NCBI GenBank assembly: GCA_009920585.1
Contig: RFZT01000064.1
Location: forward strand, 1 to 10,445
DNA length: 10,445 nt
DNA from: a bacterium
Lineage (GTDB): Bacteria; Verrucomicrobiota; Verrucomicrobiia; Chthoniobacterales; Terrimicrobiaceae
Direction: 5' to 3'
Numbering within the stretch: the first letter of the stretch is position 1; each line of letters starts with the position of its first letter. This document shows positions 1 through 8,221 of this stretch, one piece after another. Below the pieces are notes generated by a model, which searched no databases, was not told where the DNA came from, and was given only the letters and a program-made list of their open reading frames with translations. Position numbers and translations under genes: made by a program.

Positions 1-144
1 TCTCGGCCGTGTGGAGACTGGTCTACTTTCTCGCACCCTGCCCATCGTAACCAAGGAGCACGCCAACGCACATAGGAGGGACAGACTGTGCCCTTCTCCT
101 AAAATCTCAAAGCAAGCGGCTTTTGGTATTACACGGGCCCGATA

Positions 145-1818
145 TCACCAGAAGATCGTGTAAAGAGCGGCAAGCGTTCCAAGAATCATCAGAACTCCCA
201 CAGCAAAGCCGTTGGACACTTTGAACATCGAGCGATCAATTTCCAGTCCATTGGTTTTCACGCCCCGGCTGACTTCATACATGCTGATGAGGATCATTCC
301 GATCATTGCTAAGACAAAGACGAAGCCCATACGGTCGAGAAAGGGAATTTCATAAACTCCGTGCTCATTGGCTTTAGCAAAGCCCGAGGAGGCCAGGAAC
401 GAAAGATCCGCGAAATTAGGTAGAAACTTGAAAATGAGCGACATGATAAAGCCTCCGACTGTCGCAAAAAGAGCGGCGCTCGATGTGGCTTTCTTCCAAA
501 AGAATCCCAGTATGAACATCGCAAATACCCCAGGGGAAACAAATCCCGTATACTCTTGGATATACTGAAAACCGCCTTTTTTGTCGATGCCCAACAAAGG
601 AGCAATGATCACGGCAATAAGCATCGCAACCACCACGGTGGCACGACCAATCCACACCATTTTCTTCTCGTCTGCTTGCGGGTTGATTTTCTTCAGATAG
701 ACATCCAGCGTGAAGATAGTGGCGATGCTGTTTGCCTTACCTGCGAGGGAAGCCACCACGGCCGCGGTCAATGCGGCGAATGCCACTCCCTTCAACCCAG
801 TTGGCAATAAATTGAGCAGCACGGGATAGGCTCGATCTGGATTGAGCTCTCCGTTTTGAAGCATCTCTGCCTGGAAGTTTCCTTCCCGATAGAGAACATA
901 AGCGGCGATACCCGGCAAGACGACGATCACTGGCATCAAGAGCTTGATGAATGCCGCGAACAACAAGCCGGAACGAGCTGTTTTCAAGTCCGCTCCGAGA
1001 GCTCTTTGAGTGATGTATTGATTGCAACCCCAATAATTCAAATTCACAATCCACATGCCGCCCAGGAGGACGGTCAGTCCCGGTAAGTCCATGAAATACT
1101 TGTTTTCCTTAGGAAGAATCATTTGAAAATGATCCTGCGCCTTGTTTTGTAAGAATCCCAACCCCTCCAACATCCCATTGCCACCAAATTTCTCGGCCAC
1201 AAGGTCAAGGGCAAGATAAGTCGTAATCAGGCCCCCCAAGATGAGGAAAAACACTTGGATCACATCTGTGTAGCCGATGACTTTCATGCCTCCCAGAGTA
1301 ATAAAAATGGCAAATATCGCGAGCAGTCCCATACAAAGTGTGAGATTGATTCCGGAGATGCTGTTGATCGCCAGGGCCCCGAGATACAAAATGGAAGTCA
1401 AATTCACTCCAACATAAAGAAGCAGCCAAAAAACCGCCATGATCATGGCCACTTTGCTATTGTATCTCTGATTCAAAAACTGCGGCATCGTGTAGATCTT
1501 ATTCTTTAGATAGACTGGTATGAAAAACACCGCCACGATGATCAACGTAGCCGCAGCCATCCATTCGTAAGTCGCAATGGCTAACCCCATGGTGAATCCC
1601 GATCCGCTCATTCCGATGAACTGCTCGGCAGAAATGTTCGAGGCAATCAGCGAAGCGCCAATCGCCCACCAAGTCAGTGAACCTTCCGCTAGAAAGTATT
1701 CATGAGAAGCAGAGGCTGAGGATTTGGTTTTTCGCCTGTAGACCCAAAGTCCGTAGCTCGCCACGATGGCAAAATATACAAAAAAGACAATGTAATCTAG
1801 TGAACTCAGGGTCTGCAT
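145..1818 (-). CDS. Sodium/sugar symporter, SSS family, vSGLT-like
   Basis: Predicted inner-membrane carrier of 557 residues that takes up a sugar together with Na+. It has about 14 hydrophobic helices and aligns from memory along nearly its whole length with the Vibrio parahaemolyticus galactose transporter vSGLT (about 543 residues). Shared landmarks are NISAEQFIGMSGSG (61-74), ATYEWM (82-87), NYWGCNQY (261-268), ATIFTLDVY (366-374) and FQYIQEYTGFVSPG (417-430). Residues matching the vSGLT sugar site are present: Q66, E85, N259, Y262 (inner gate), a lysine near 292 and Q421. Two positions differ: A88 replaces the Ser after YEWM, and A356 replaces the first Ser of the sodium-site pair, leaving S357. 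The substrate may therefore not be galactose. The start ATG gives a sensible N-terminus (helix from about residue 8), though no clear Shine-Dalgarno precedes it. The gene follows the AraC-type regulator on the same strand after 114 bases, which suggests control by it. Family assignment is very sure; the substrate is inferred. Confidence 0.95.
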   Translation of the reverse strand: MQTLSSLDYIVFFVYFAIVASYGLWVYRRKTKSSASASHEYFLAEGSLTWWAIGASLIASNISAEQFIGMSGSGFTMGLAIATYEWMAAATLIIVAVFFIPVYLKNKIYTMPQFLNQRYNSKVAMIMAVFWLLLYVGVNLTSILYLGALAINSISGINLTLCMGLLAIFAIFITLGGMKVIGYTDVIQVFFLILGGLITTYLALDLVAEKFGGNGMLEGLGFLQNKAQDHFQMILPKENKYFMDLPGLTVLLGGMWIVNLNYWGCNQYITQRALGADLKTARSGLLFAAFIKLLMPVIVVLPGIAAYVLYREGNFQAEMLQNGELNPDRAYPVLLNLLPTGLKGVAFAALTAAVVASLAGKANSIATIFTLDVYLKKINPQADEKKMVWIGRATVVVAMLIAVIIAPLLGIDKKGGFQYIQEYTGFVSPGVFAMFILGFFWKKATSSAALFATVGGFIMSLIFKFLPNFADLSFLASSGFAKANEHGVYEIPFLDRMGFVFVLAMIGMILISMYEVSRGVKTNGLEIDRSMFKVSNGFAVGVLMILGTLAALYTIFW

Positions 1819-1898
1819 ATTTAAAATATTTCTAGGGGTTGGATTAAGAAGTAAGGACCAAAAATCATTACCGAAATGAAGTCCAGATAAAAAGTATG

Positions 1899-1909
1899 CC
1901 TAACTTAGG
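1899..1909. promoter_or_regulatory. 11-base palindrome upstream of the symporter, possible operator
   Basis: CCTAACTTAGG is a perfect 5-1-5 inverted repeat. It lies about 80-90 bases before the symporter start and about 25 bases after the regulator stop, in an AT-rich 114-base spacer. The distance suits an operator. On the minus strand it is soon followed by a T-run (CATACTTTTTATC), so a weak terminator hairpin for the regulator is an alternative, but only a 4-base stem with a 3-base loop is possible. AraC-family proteins more often bind direct repeats, so the link to the neighbouring regulator is tentative. I see no convincing -35/-10 pair beside it. Confidence 0.25.
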
Positions 1910-1932
1910 TTGGGCGATGCAACAATTTTTCT

Positions 1933-2841
1933 TTAAATTCGTTTAGTCTGCACCTCTCCGCCCGAAATTCCGCAGCCTCCCTTTCCGGATCGATGCGAAA
2001 CATTCAGGATAGGAAAAGGCTGGGTAGGTATTTCAGACGCGCTTTCATTTGCCGTTGAATCGTCCGCCATTTTGCGGAAGCGCAGTGGTGGGATTCCATA
2101 AACCGCAATGAATCTCTTGGTGAAATGGCTCTGGTCGTAAAAGCCATACTCGAGGGCGATCTCGCTAATTAATTTCGTGGTGGCGAGCAGATCCTTTCGG
2201 GCCTGTCTGAGCCGCACCTGGAGTTGGAAGGAGGAGGGAGTCATTTGGAAGATTCTTTTGAACCTTCGCTCGAATTGGCTCGGGGACATTCCCTGCCTGG
2301 CAGCTAGGGCGGGCAGGTCGAAGCGTTCGCGGCTGAAGCGCTCGATGTGGTCGATCGTTTTGGTGAACTCATTCATCTCGCTGGATTGCACTGGGGTCTC
2401 CGAGAGATTTCTCGCGATGCCTGCCAAACCGAGAATCCGCCCGTCGGCCGAAAGCAGCGGAAATTTCGTTGTCATGATCAAGGCGGTATTCGATTTGCCG
2501 GGAGGCATGGGCTCGATTTGATTTTCTAATTTCACACCGGTCTCCACGACCTTCCGATCGTCATGCATATACAATAGCGCGATCTTTTTTGGAAAAAAAT
2601 CCAAGTCGGTTTTACCCAAAAGATCGTTCAGCTCCGAGAGACCGCAGACCTTGAGAAATGCTGGGTTGGCGGCGATGAACCTCCCGTGCTTGTCCTTCGC
2701 AAAAAACCACACATCGGGGAGGTAGGCGAAGGCCGTGGTTGCAGCTGCCAGCAGTGCTTTCAATTCGGAAGTGGGGGTGGGGGGCTTAGTTTTCAAGTGC
2801 TGAAAAAATACCAAAAATAAACGATAAAATACAAGACACAT
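1933..2841 (-). CDS. AraC-family transcriptional regulator with PAS-like sensor domain
   Basis: Cytoplasmic DNA-binding regulator of 302 residues. A PAS-like domain covers about 36-147: it includes LPDVWFFAKDKHGRFIAANP (41-60), the GKTDLDFFP turn (76-84) and a closing GLAGIARNLSE segment (138-148). An AraC/XylS double helix-turn-helix follows at about 165-257. The first helix-turn-helix is around FDLPALAARQGMSPSQFERR (174-193). The second contains ISEIALEYGFYDQSHFTKRF (225-244) and ends in the typical YGIPPLRFRK (248-257). A tail of about 45 residues after it looks unstructured. The PAS pocket presumably senses a small ligand, and the gene placement points to control of the sugar symporter immediately downstream. 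The start is uncertain. The ATG used here gives an odd hydrophobic N-terminus (residues 2-13) encoded by very AT-rich DNA and has no Shine-Dalgarno. A non-ATG start near codon 17 (TTG) would remove it without touching either domain. Confidence 0.93.
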   Translation of the reverse strand: MCLVFYRLFLVFFQHLKTKPPTPTSELKALLAAATTAFAYLPDVWFFAKDKHGRFIAANPAFLKVCGLSELNDLLGKTDLDFFPKKIALLYMHDDRKVVETGVKLENQIEPMPPGKSNTALIMTTKFPLLSADGRILGLAGIARNLSETPVQSSEMNEFTKTIDHIERFSRERFDLPALAARQGMSPSQFERRFKRIFQMTPSSFQLQVRLRQARKDLLATTKLISEIALEYGFYDQSHFTKRFIAVYGIPPLRFRKMADDSTANESASEIPTQPFPILNVSHRSGKGGCGISGGEVQTKRI

Positions 2842-3107
2842 TCAAGGCGATAGATTAATGTTCTCTGGAAATCTCACCTTTGTTTTTTCGCTTCCGAACT
2901 CCTCCCCACTAACAATGAATCCAGAGCAAACATCCAAATCAAAACGTCCAGGCGATCCCTTGATCGATGAACGAAACGAGTGCAACCGAATCTTTGCTTT
3001 TATTCTCCTCACGGTCGGACTGGTTCATGCGCCTCGAAATTTTAGTCTGGCGCATCAAAAGCAAACCGTTTAACCTCCTCCCCGAAAAACGATTGCCACC
3101 CTCTAGA

Positions 3108-6023
3108 ATGATTCTTTCCAAAAAATATAGGTTTTTGGCTTTTTTCGTGGCGTCGATGTTTTCATTGGCTTCGCCGAAAGCGTTGGCTCAGTCCGCGCAA
3201 CCGCCATCCGAGGAGGTTGCGTTGAACGCGCTCGCGGACGGTGCGGTGAAGGCCTTGCAATCGGGTGACTACGCCACGGCGGTGGCGAAGTTCGAGGAGC
3301 TTTCCCCGAAGATTCCCCCAGAGGCTCCGCAGTTGGAGGAAATTCTCTTCATGCTGGGTGCGGCGCATTTCAACTTGGAGCAATACGACAAGGCGGTGGA
3401 AAATTTCAAAAAGTACCAAGAGAAATTCCCGAAAGGCAACCATGCGCAGGATGTCGCATTCAATCTCGCCCAGGCGCTGCATTTTAAAAAGGACTTCGCG
3501 GGTGCCGTCGAGAATTACGCAAAGCTCGAGAGCGATCCGAAATTTCGCGACCGGGCGCTTTTTTACAGTGCGTTTTCGTTGAAGGAAGCGGGCCGTTTAG
3601 ATGAGGCAATTAAAAATCTGGATACACTGATCACGCCGGATGTTCGCGATGCCCAAGGGGTGAAGGCGGCGATGTTTCTGATGTCATTGTATGGCGAGAA
3701 AAATGAGGACGAAAAAAGAAAGGCTGTCTTTAACCGGTTGCTCGGGAAGTCCGATTTGATCGATGATCTCGGCAAGCTGAATGCGATGGCTGTCGAAATG
3801 GGAGACGATCATCTCCAGAGCGGCAGACCCTTGGAGGCCTTGGCCGTTTACCAGTTGGTGCGTTCGCGTGATGAAATCATCAAGTTCCAGACGGACCGCA
3901 TTACGAAATTGCAAAAGCGACTCGATCGAACGAAGTCGGCAATGGCGGGAGGATCGGCCAACGCCAGCAGGCAGATCTCCCTCATACAAACCCTCAAGGA
4001 TGACATCGCGGAGGCGCAACGGTTGGAGGAAGAGTCCAAAAAGCTCCCCGACCTTGCGGCGAGCGTGAACTTGCGAATTGGGCGAGCCTATTACGATGCA
4101 GGGCAAAAGTGGGCGTCGATCGTTGCCTACAAAGATGTGCTCGACCGTTATCCCGATGCTCCCGAGTCCGAGACGGCGATGTTCGGATTGATTCTGAATT
4201 ACGCGGAGTTAAACCAACCCGCAAAGTCCCGCAAATTGGGAGATCAATTCTTGCAAAAATACCCACAGAGCGCCAACGCAGACACCGTGATCTATCTGCT
4301 CGGTGCGACGGCGCTGCAAACGGGGGATTTGGAATTCGTGGAGTCCCACTTCGGGCGGAATTTGAAAGAGCGGCCTGCCAGTACATTTAGGGAAGAAATC
4401 CTTTTCCTGCTTTCGAACACCAAGTTTGGACTCGGTAAATACGATGAGGCAACCAAGGGCTACGAGGATTACAAAAAAGAATTTCCGCAAGGAACGCATG
4501 TCCAAGAAGTCGACTACCGTGCTGCTGTGGGATTGGTCTTCAGTGGTAAATACGAGGCCTCCATCCCCGCGTTGGAAAAATACATCCAGCTATACCCCAA
4601 GGGTGAATATGTGCCGGATGCGAAATACCGCCTTGCGCTCTGTTACTACGCGGCCAGCCAGTATGACGATGTGATCAAGCGGTGTAAGGATTGGGAAACC
4701 GAATTCAAAAATGATATCCAGCTCGGCGAGGTTTTGGCCCTCCAAGGCGACTCGGAGTTGGCTAAGGACGATATCGACGCCGCCATTGAGAGCCACATCC
4801 GCTCATGGAAAATCGCCTCGACCGACGAGGTCATTAACCACTCGCTTTTCGAGGCTCAGAAGAGTCTGCAGAAAAAGGGCGATTGGGCGCGGATAAGCAC
4901 GATGTTTGAGGAGTTTGTGAATAGCCGCCCCGAGCACCCGATTGTGCCTATGGCGATGTACTGGATTGGCAAAGCCAAGGCGCGTGATGGCAAGGTGGAC
5001 GAGGCGAAAAAATTCATCGCGGAAACGGCAAAAAAATTCATCGACGATCCGAAGCGTGAGGCGGTCGAGCAACTCCTCCAACAACTCGCCCAACTTTGCG
5101 CCAAGAAGAAAAAACCCGCGCCGGTTGCCCCCGCGCCAGAGCCTTTGCCTGCCACGTCTTCGGATTCAGGAGATCCCGCTGTGGCGAAGTCAACGCCTGT
5201 TCCCACACCGACTCCCACGCCAGAGCCGCAACCCGACCCAAATATCGAGATCGATGCTCTGCTTGGTGACGCTGTTGGCAAATCTCAGACAGCGAAGGCG
5301 CGCGCGCTTTACCTGAAATCCGAGGTAGCACTTTTGCAAAAGAAGACGGCGGCGCACGACAAGTTCCTTGCGGAAATTGCGGAGGATTTCAAACCAGACG
5401 ATCTCAGCCCGATGCTGCTCGCTTTCACTGGAGATCTCGTGCTGGAGAAGGGCGACTCAGCCAAAGCCAATGTGCTTTTCCAAAAGCTGAAGACGGATTT
5501 TCCGAAGAGCGATGTGATTGATTTTGCCTATAACGGCATCGGCCAAATCGCTCTTGCAAAGGGGGAATATGAAGCAGCGCTCAAGACTTTCACTGCGGCC
5601 ATCGAAGTGATCGGGGCCACGCGGAAATTGAAGGAAGTGACGCTCGGGCAGGCCCAATCTTTACTGGCGCTAGGCAAACTCGATGAGGCAAAGAAAGTCT
5701 TTGAGCAGGTCGCCTCCGTGCGCGAGTGGCGGGGGGATGCTACGGCTATGGCCGTATATTACCTTGGCGAAGTCGAATTCAAACTTGGTAAGTTTCCAGA
5801 GGCGAATGCCTACTTCCAACGGGTTTTTGTTGGCTACCAAAAATATCTTCCGTGGGTCGCGAAATCTTATCTGAAAAGCGGTGACTGCTTTGAAAAACTC
5901 GGAAAAAAAGAGGACGCTATTCGCACCTATCAAGAAATGCTGCGTAACGAAAAAATCGCCGCGTTTCCGGAAACGGGAATGGGACGCAAACGTCTTACAG
6001 AGTTGAAAGGAGTGACACCATAA
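3108..6023 (+). CDS. Large exported tetratricopeptide-repeat protein
   Basis: Predicted periplasmic scaffold of 971 residues. I chose the ATG at 3108 because it opens directly on a signal peptide (MILSKKYRFLAFFVASMFS, likely cut after ALA at 25-27). The same frame is open from 2967, but the extra 47 codons would bury this signal and look non-coding. The mature protein has TPR-type helix pairs at about 36-250, a charged heptad-like segment at about 252-316 that may form a coiled coil, more TPRs at about 318-665, a Pro-rich linker at about 667-713 (including PTPTPTPEP), and a last TPR block at about 714-968. Repeat signatures such as EQYDKAVENFKKYQEKFPKG resemble YbgF/CpoB and BamD-type TPRs, which bind partners in the envelope. 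It is the first gene of the operon with ExbB, two ExbDs and the kinase fusion, so it probably binds or positions that motor. Its partner is not known. Confidence 0.93.
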   Translation: MILSKKYRFLAFFVASMFSLASPKALAQSAQPPSEEVALNALADGAVKALQSGDYATAVAKFEELSPKIPPEAPQLEEILFMLGAAHFNLEQYDKAVENFKKYQEKFPKGNHAQDVAFNLAQALHFKKDFAGAVENYAKLESDPKFRDRALFYSAFSLKEAGRLDEAIKNLDTLITPDVRDAQGVKAAMFLMSLYGEKNEDEKRKAVFNRLLGKSDLIDDLGKLNAMAVEMGDDHLQSGRPLEALAVYQLVRSRDEIIKFQTDRITKLQKRLDRTKSAMAGGSANASRQISLIQTLKDDIAEAQRLEEESKKLPDLAASVNLRIGRAYYDAGQKWASIVAYKDVLDRYPDAPESETAMFGLILNYAELNQPAKSRKLGDQFLQKYPQSANADTVIYLLGATALQTGDLEFVESHFGRNLKERPASTFREEILFLLSNTKFGLGKYDEATKGYEDYKKEFPQGTHVQEVDYRAAVGLVFSGKYEASIPALEKYIQLYPKGEYVPDAKYRLALCYYAASQYDDVIKRCKDWETEFKNDIQLGEVLALQGDSELAKDDIDAAIESHIRSWKIASTDEVINHSLFEAQKSLQKKGDWARISTMFEEFVNSRPEHPIVPMAMYWIGKAKARDGKVDEAKKFIAETAKKFIDDPKREAVEQLLQQLAQLCAKKKKPAPVAPAPEPLPATSSDSGDPAVAKSTPVPTPTPTPEPQPDPNIEIDALLGDAVGKSQTAKARALYLKSEVALLQKKTAAHDKFLAEIAEDFKPDDLSPMLLAFTGDLVLEKGDSAKANVLFQKLKTDFPKSDVIDFAYNGIGQIALAKGEYEAALKTFTAAIEVIGATRKLKEVTLGQAQSLLALGKLDEAKKVFEQVASVREWRGDATAMAVYYLGEVEFKLGKFPEANAYFQRVFVGYQKYLPWVAKSYLKSGDCFEKLGKKEDAIRTYQEMLRNEKIAAFPETGMGRKRLTELKGVTP
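6006..6012 (+). promoter_or_regulatory. Shine-Dalgarno of the second TPR gene, inside the end of the first
   Basis: AAAGGAG lies 10 bases before the ATG at 6023, within the last codons of the large TPR gene. The stop and start overlap as TAATG. This supports the start choice and suggests translational coupling between the two TPR genes. Confidence 0.7.
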
Positions 6024-6874
6024 TGAATGCAATGACCCGTTTTACTCTGGCTGCAGCCCAGATTTTACTAGCTTCTGCGGTTTATGCAGAAACTCCGCCG
6101 CCGCCGCCGATCACCATTGAGTTGAAGGATGGTCAGATTGTTTCTGTGACCGAGATCAAGCGCGACGGATCAAATGTGAAGGTTCCCCTCATCCTACCTG
6201 GAGGAGCCAAGGGGGAGAGGGGCTATCCCGTGGCTAGCATCACTCGCATTAACTTCCCTGAACCCCCGGAGATCAATGCTGCGCGCGATTTGATGCTCAA
6301 AGGAAATGACGCGGATGTGATCAGTAAGCTGAATCCTGTGATGGAAGATCTGCTACCCTTCCGTGATGTGCAGGGAAATTGGTGGCAGGAGGTCGCCCAG
6401 TTGAAAATGATGGCGCTTGTTTCTCTCGGAAAGGATACCGAAGCCAGCGAGCTTATTCAGGAGCTCAAAAAATCTCCTGACCAAGAGGTGCGATTCTTGG
6501 CGATGGTTTACGAAGCGAGCAGCGCTGTGCGTAAGGGCGAGTATCAGAAGTCACTGCCGATTTTTAACGTCGCGATCACGACTGCTAAAGACCGCGTGAC
6601 GCTAGCGAACGCTTGGCTCAACAAAGGTCAATGCTACTTGGCACTGAGCCAGTGGGAGGACGCGATTATGGCCTACTTGCGCGTGCCGATTTTTTTCGCA
6701 GACCAGAAGTTGCTTCTACCGACAGCCCATCTTGGCAGCGCCCGGGCGATGGCCGGGTTGGGGGACTCCTCGAGCGCTATCAGTAAATACAACGAACTCA
6801 TTCAACTATTTCCCAATTCGGCTGAGGCAACGATTGCCAAAACCGAACTCGATAAGCTACCCACTCCACAATGA
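6023..6874 (+). CDS. Exported protein with small beta domain and TPR repeats
   Basis: Predicted periplasmic protein of 283 residues. A signal peptide (about 1-22, cut at VYA before E23) is followed by five prolines (25-29, coded by five CCG codons). Next comes a short beta-rich segment at about 30-75 containing IELKDGQIVSVTEIKRDGS and YPVASITRINFPEPPEI. This pattern resembles the small barrel-like domains found ahead of TPRs in other envelope proteins, but I cannot name the family. Residues about 95-280 hold TPR-like helix pairs, such as ANAWLNKGQCYLALSQWEDA and the final SAISKYNELIQLFPNSAEA. The gene overlaps the preceding TPR gene by one base and lies 7 bases before the ExbB-type gene, so the products are probably made together and act in the same complex. 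A second in-frame ATG at 6032 is possible but farther from the Shine-Dalgarno. Its specific role is unknown. Confidence 0.88.
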   Translation: MNAMTRFTLAAAQILLASAVYAETPPPPPITIELKDGQIVSVTEIKRDGSNVKVPLILPGGAKGERGYPVASITRINFPEPPEINAARDLMLKGNDADVISKLNPVMEDLLPFRDVQGNWWQEVAQLKMMALVSLGKDTEASELIQELKKSPDQEVRFLAMVYEASSAVRKGEYQKSLPIFNVAITTAKDRVTLANAWLNKGQCYLALSQWEDAIMAYLRVPIFFADQKLLLPTAHLGSARAMAGLGDSSSAISKYNELIQLFPNSAEATIAKTELDKLPTPQ

Positions 6875-6881
6875 TCAACCC

Positions 6882-7709
6882 ATGAAAATCAAACACCATA
6901 TCCTGCTCGCAACCATCACCGCCACGATGCTCCTATCGACTGCCGCGCTTTTCGCCTCCGCTCCAGCGGAAGCAGGAGCCCCGGCCGTACATAACAAAAC
7001 GCTATTGGATTTATTCATCGAAGGCGGATGGGTCATGTATCCGATTGCTGCGTGCTCGATTTTCACATTCTATCTTATCGGCGACTGCACGATGCGGACC
7101 ACATTAAAGAAAGCCGCACCTGCCCAGCATGAGGAACAAGTCAAAAATTTCTTTCGCCAAGGCGACTACGTCAGTGCCTACAATTACTGCAAAGCCAACC
7201 CCTCGCCATTAACAAATGTGCTGCGTGTCGGCATCAGCCTTCTCGGCGAAGGTAAGCATGCTGTTGAGGAGGGGATTGTTGGCGAACTGGGCAAGGAAAA
7301 CGCCAAGATCCAGACATGGATCAGCTACCTCTCGGTTATCGGTGTTTGTACGCCGATGATTGGGTTGGTCGGCACTGTGACAGGAATGATGAAGGCGTTC
7401 GGATCGTTGGCGTCTTCAGGTATCGGTGACCCCTCGAGCCTTTCTGGTGCGATCGGCGAAGTGCTCGTGGCTACGGCCTCGGGTCTCTTTATTGCTATCC
7501 CGGCGTTCGGTTCGTTTTACTATATTCGCAACCGCACCATGTCCGTTATGCACCATATTCAGGATATCATCAGCAGTCTCTTCCGCAAAATGCCTTACGA
7601 GGCGCTTGCTGGGGTCCATATCGGGGACGAGGAACTCTACGCCGCCATGCCAGTCTGGTCGAACGATAGCGTAGCCACTGAAGACACAGAGGACGAAACC
7701 CCCGCTTGA
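6882..7709 (+). CDS. exbB: MotA/TolQ/ExbB-family proton channel protein
   Basis: Inner-membrane subunit of a proton-driven motor, 275 residues. The family forms a ring around an ExbD/TolR dimer and passes force to a TonB- or TolA-like partner. Residues 1-30 form a signal-like hydrophobic stretch (HHILLATITATMLLSTAALF), followed by membrane helices at about 50-68, 147-170 and 190-215. Family motifs are clear: GLVGTVTGMMKAF (161-173), compared with LLGTVWGIMNAF in ExbB, and IGEVLVATASGLFIAIPAFG (191-210), compared with ALVATATGLAVAIPA. The cytoplasmic loop lies at about 70-145. The ATG at 6882 was preferred over the longer reading frame from 6732, because that extension overlaps the TPR gene in another frame and does not look coding. 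The acidic tail (EDTEDE) is unremarkable. Whether it belongs to an Exb-like or Tol-like system cannot be told from sequence; the operon contains neither Pal nor TolB. Confidence 0.95.
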   Translation: MKIKHHILLATITATMLLSTAALFASAPAEAGAPAVHNKTLLDLFIEGGWVMYPIAACSIFTFYLIGDCTMRTTLKKAAPAQHEEQVKNFFRQGDYVSAYNYCKANPSPLTNVLRVGISLLGEGKHAVEEGIVGELGKENAKIQTWISYLSVIGVCTPMIGLVGTVTGMMKAFGSLASSGIGDPSSLSGAIGEVLVATASGLFIAIPAFGSFYYIRNRTMSVMHHIQDIISSLFRKMPYEALAGVHIGDEELYAAMPVWSNDSVATEDTEDETPA

Positions 7710-7753
7710 TCGAGGCCATGGCAACTCACATCACACGCAAGGGGGTATTCTAA

Positions 7754-8215
7754 ATGGGCGGGGGCGGAGGAGGTGGCGACGGTAGCGAACCGGAATTCCA
7801 GGTCGCACCCATGATCGATGTGCTTTTAGTGCTCCTCATTTTTTTTATGACGCTCACTTCCGCCCAAGTCCTCAAGGTCGATAAAAGCATCAAACTTCCC
7901 GTGGCTCCAGACGCCCAAAAGCAAGACAGCCAGCGCGCCCAAGTCATTCTCAATGTCCGCTGGAACCCCGAAACAAAAAAAGCCGCCTTCGTTTATGATG
8001 AAAAGGTCTTCGCGCAGACCAGTGAGCTTGTGCCCTTGATCAAGTCAGCGAAAGAAGCCGGAGACCACAAAATCCTTGAGGGAAAAAACCCGACATTCCG
8101 GTGCGTCATTCGCGGCGACCGTGATGTGCCTGCCGTTTATGTCTCACAGGCGATGAACGCCGCCGCCGAGGCCGGCATCTCCGATATTTCCTTTTCCGCA
8201 GCGAGCAAAAACTAA
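7754..8215 (+). CDS. exbD: ExbD/TolR-family protein, first copy
   Basis: Inner-membrane protein of 153 residues with one N-terminal helix and a periplasmic domain; it is the rotor or plug partner of ExbB. The motif VAPMIDVLLVLLIFFM (17-32) matches VTPFIDVMLVLLIIFM of E. coli ExbD, and D22 is the proton-carrying aspartate of the family. The cytoplasmic N-terminus is unusual in opening with seven glycines in a row (2-8). The periplasmic part (about 45-150) ends in the typical FRCVIRGDRDVPAVYVSQAM and SDISFS elements. An in-frame TAA sits directly before the ATG, so the start cannot lie further upstream. AAGGGGG about 9 bases before it may serve as ribosome binding site. The 44-base gap after the ExbB-type gene is the longest in the operon and holds nothing I recognise. 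Confidence 0.94.
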   Translation: MGGGGGGGDGSEPEFQVAPMIDVLLVLLIFFMTLTSAQVLKVDKSIKLPVAPDAQKQDSQRAQVILNVRWNPETKKAAFVYDEKVFAQTSELVPLIKSAKEAGDHKILEGKNPTFRCVIRGDRDVPAVYVSQAMNAAAEAGISDISFSAASKN

Positions 8216-8221
8216 TCCGCC

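Noticed and set aside
1..144. Possible end of another gene or a terminator downstream of the symporter
   Set aside because: The plus-strand frames give no recognisable protein. The only inverted repeats are CGGGCCCG without a loop and a 5-base stem with a long loop (GCACA/TGTGC), neither followed by a T-run.
2858..3073. 71-codon plus-strand frame in the divergent spacer
   Set aside because: No recognisable domain, no ribosome binding site, and its composition looks like that of non-coding spacer. It overlaps the region that must hold two promoters.
2967..3107. 47-codon upstream extension of the large TPR gene
   Set aside because: It would place the clear signal peptide at residues 48-74. 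The extension itself has no family resemblance, so the ATG at 3108 is preferred.
5007..5043. Direct repeat AAAAAATTCATCG inside the large TPR gene
   Set aside because: It codes for two similar KKFI segments in a helical repeat and contains an A-run. The frame is intact, so it is ordinary coding repetition.
6095..6109. Five CCG repeats as a phase-variable microsatellite
   Set aside because: It is a trinucleotide repeat coding for a proline run just after the signal peptide, so length changes would not shift the frame.
6732..6881. 50-codon upstream extension of the ExbB-type gene
   Set aside because: It overlaps the end of the second TPR gene in another frame and has Arg/Pro-rich shadow-like sequence. 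The ATG at 6882 starts a signal-like N-terminus.
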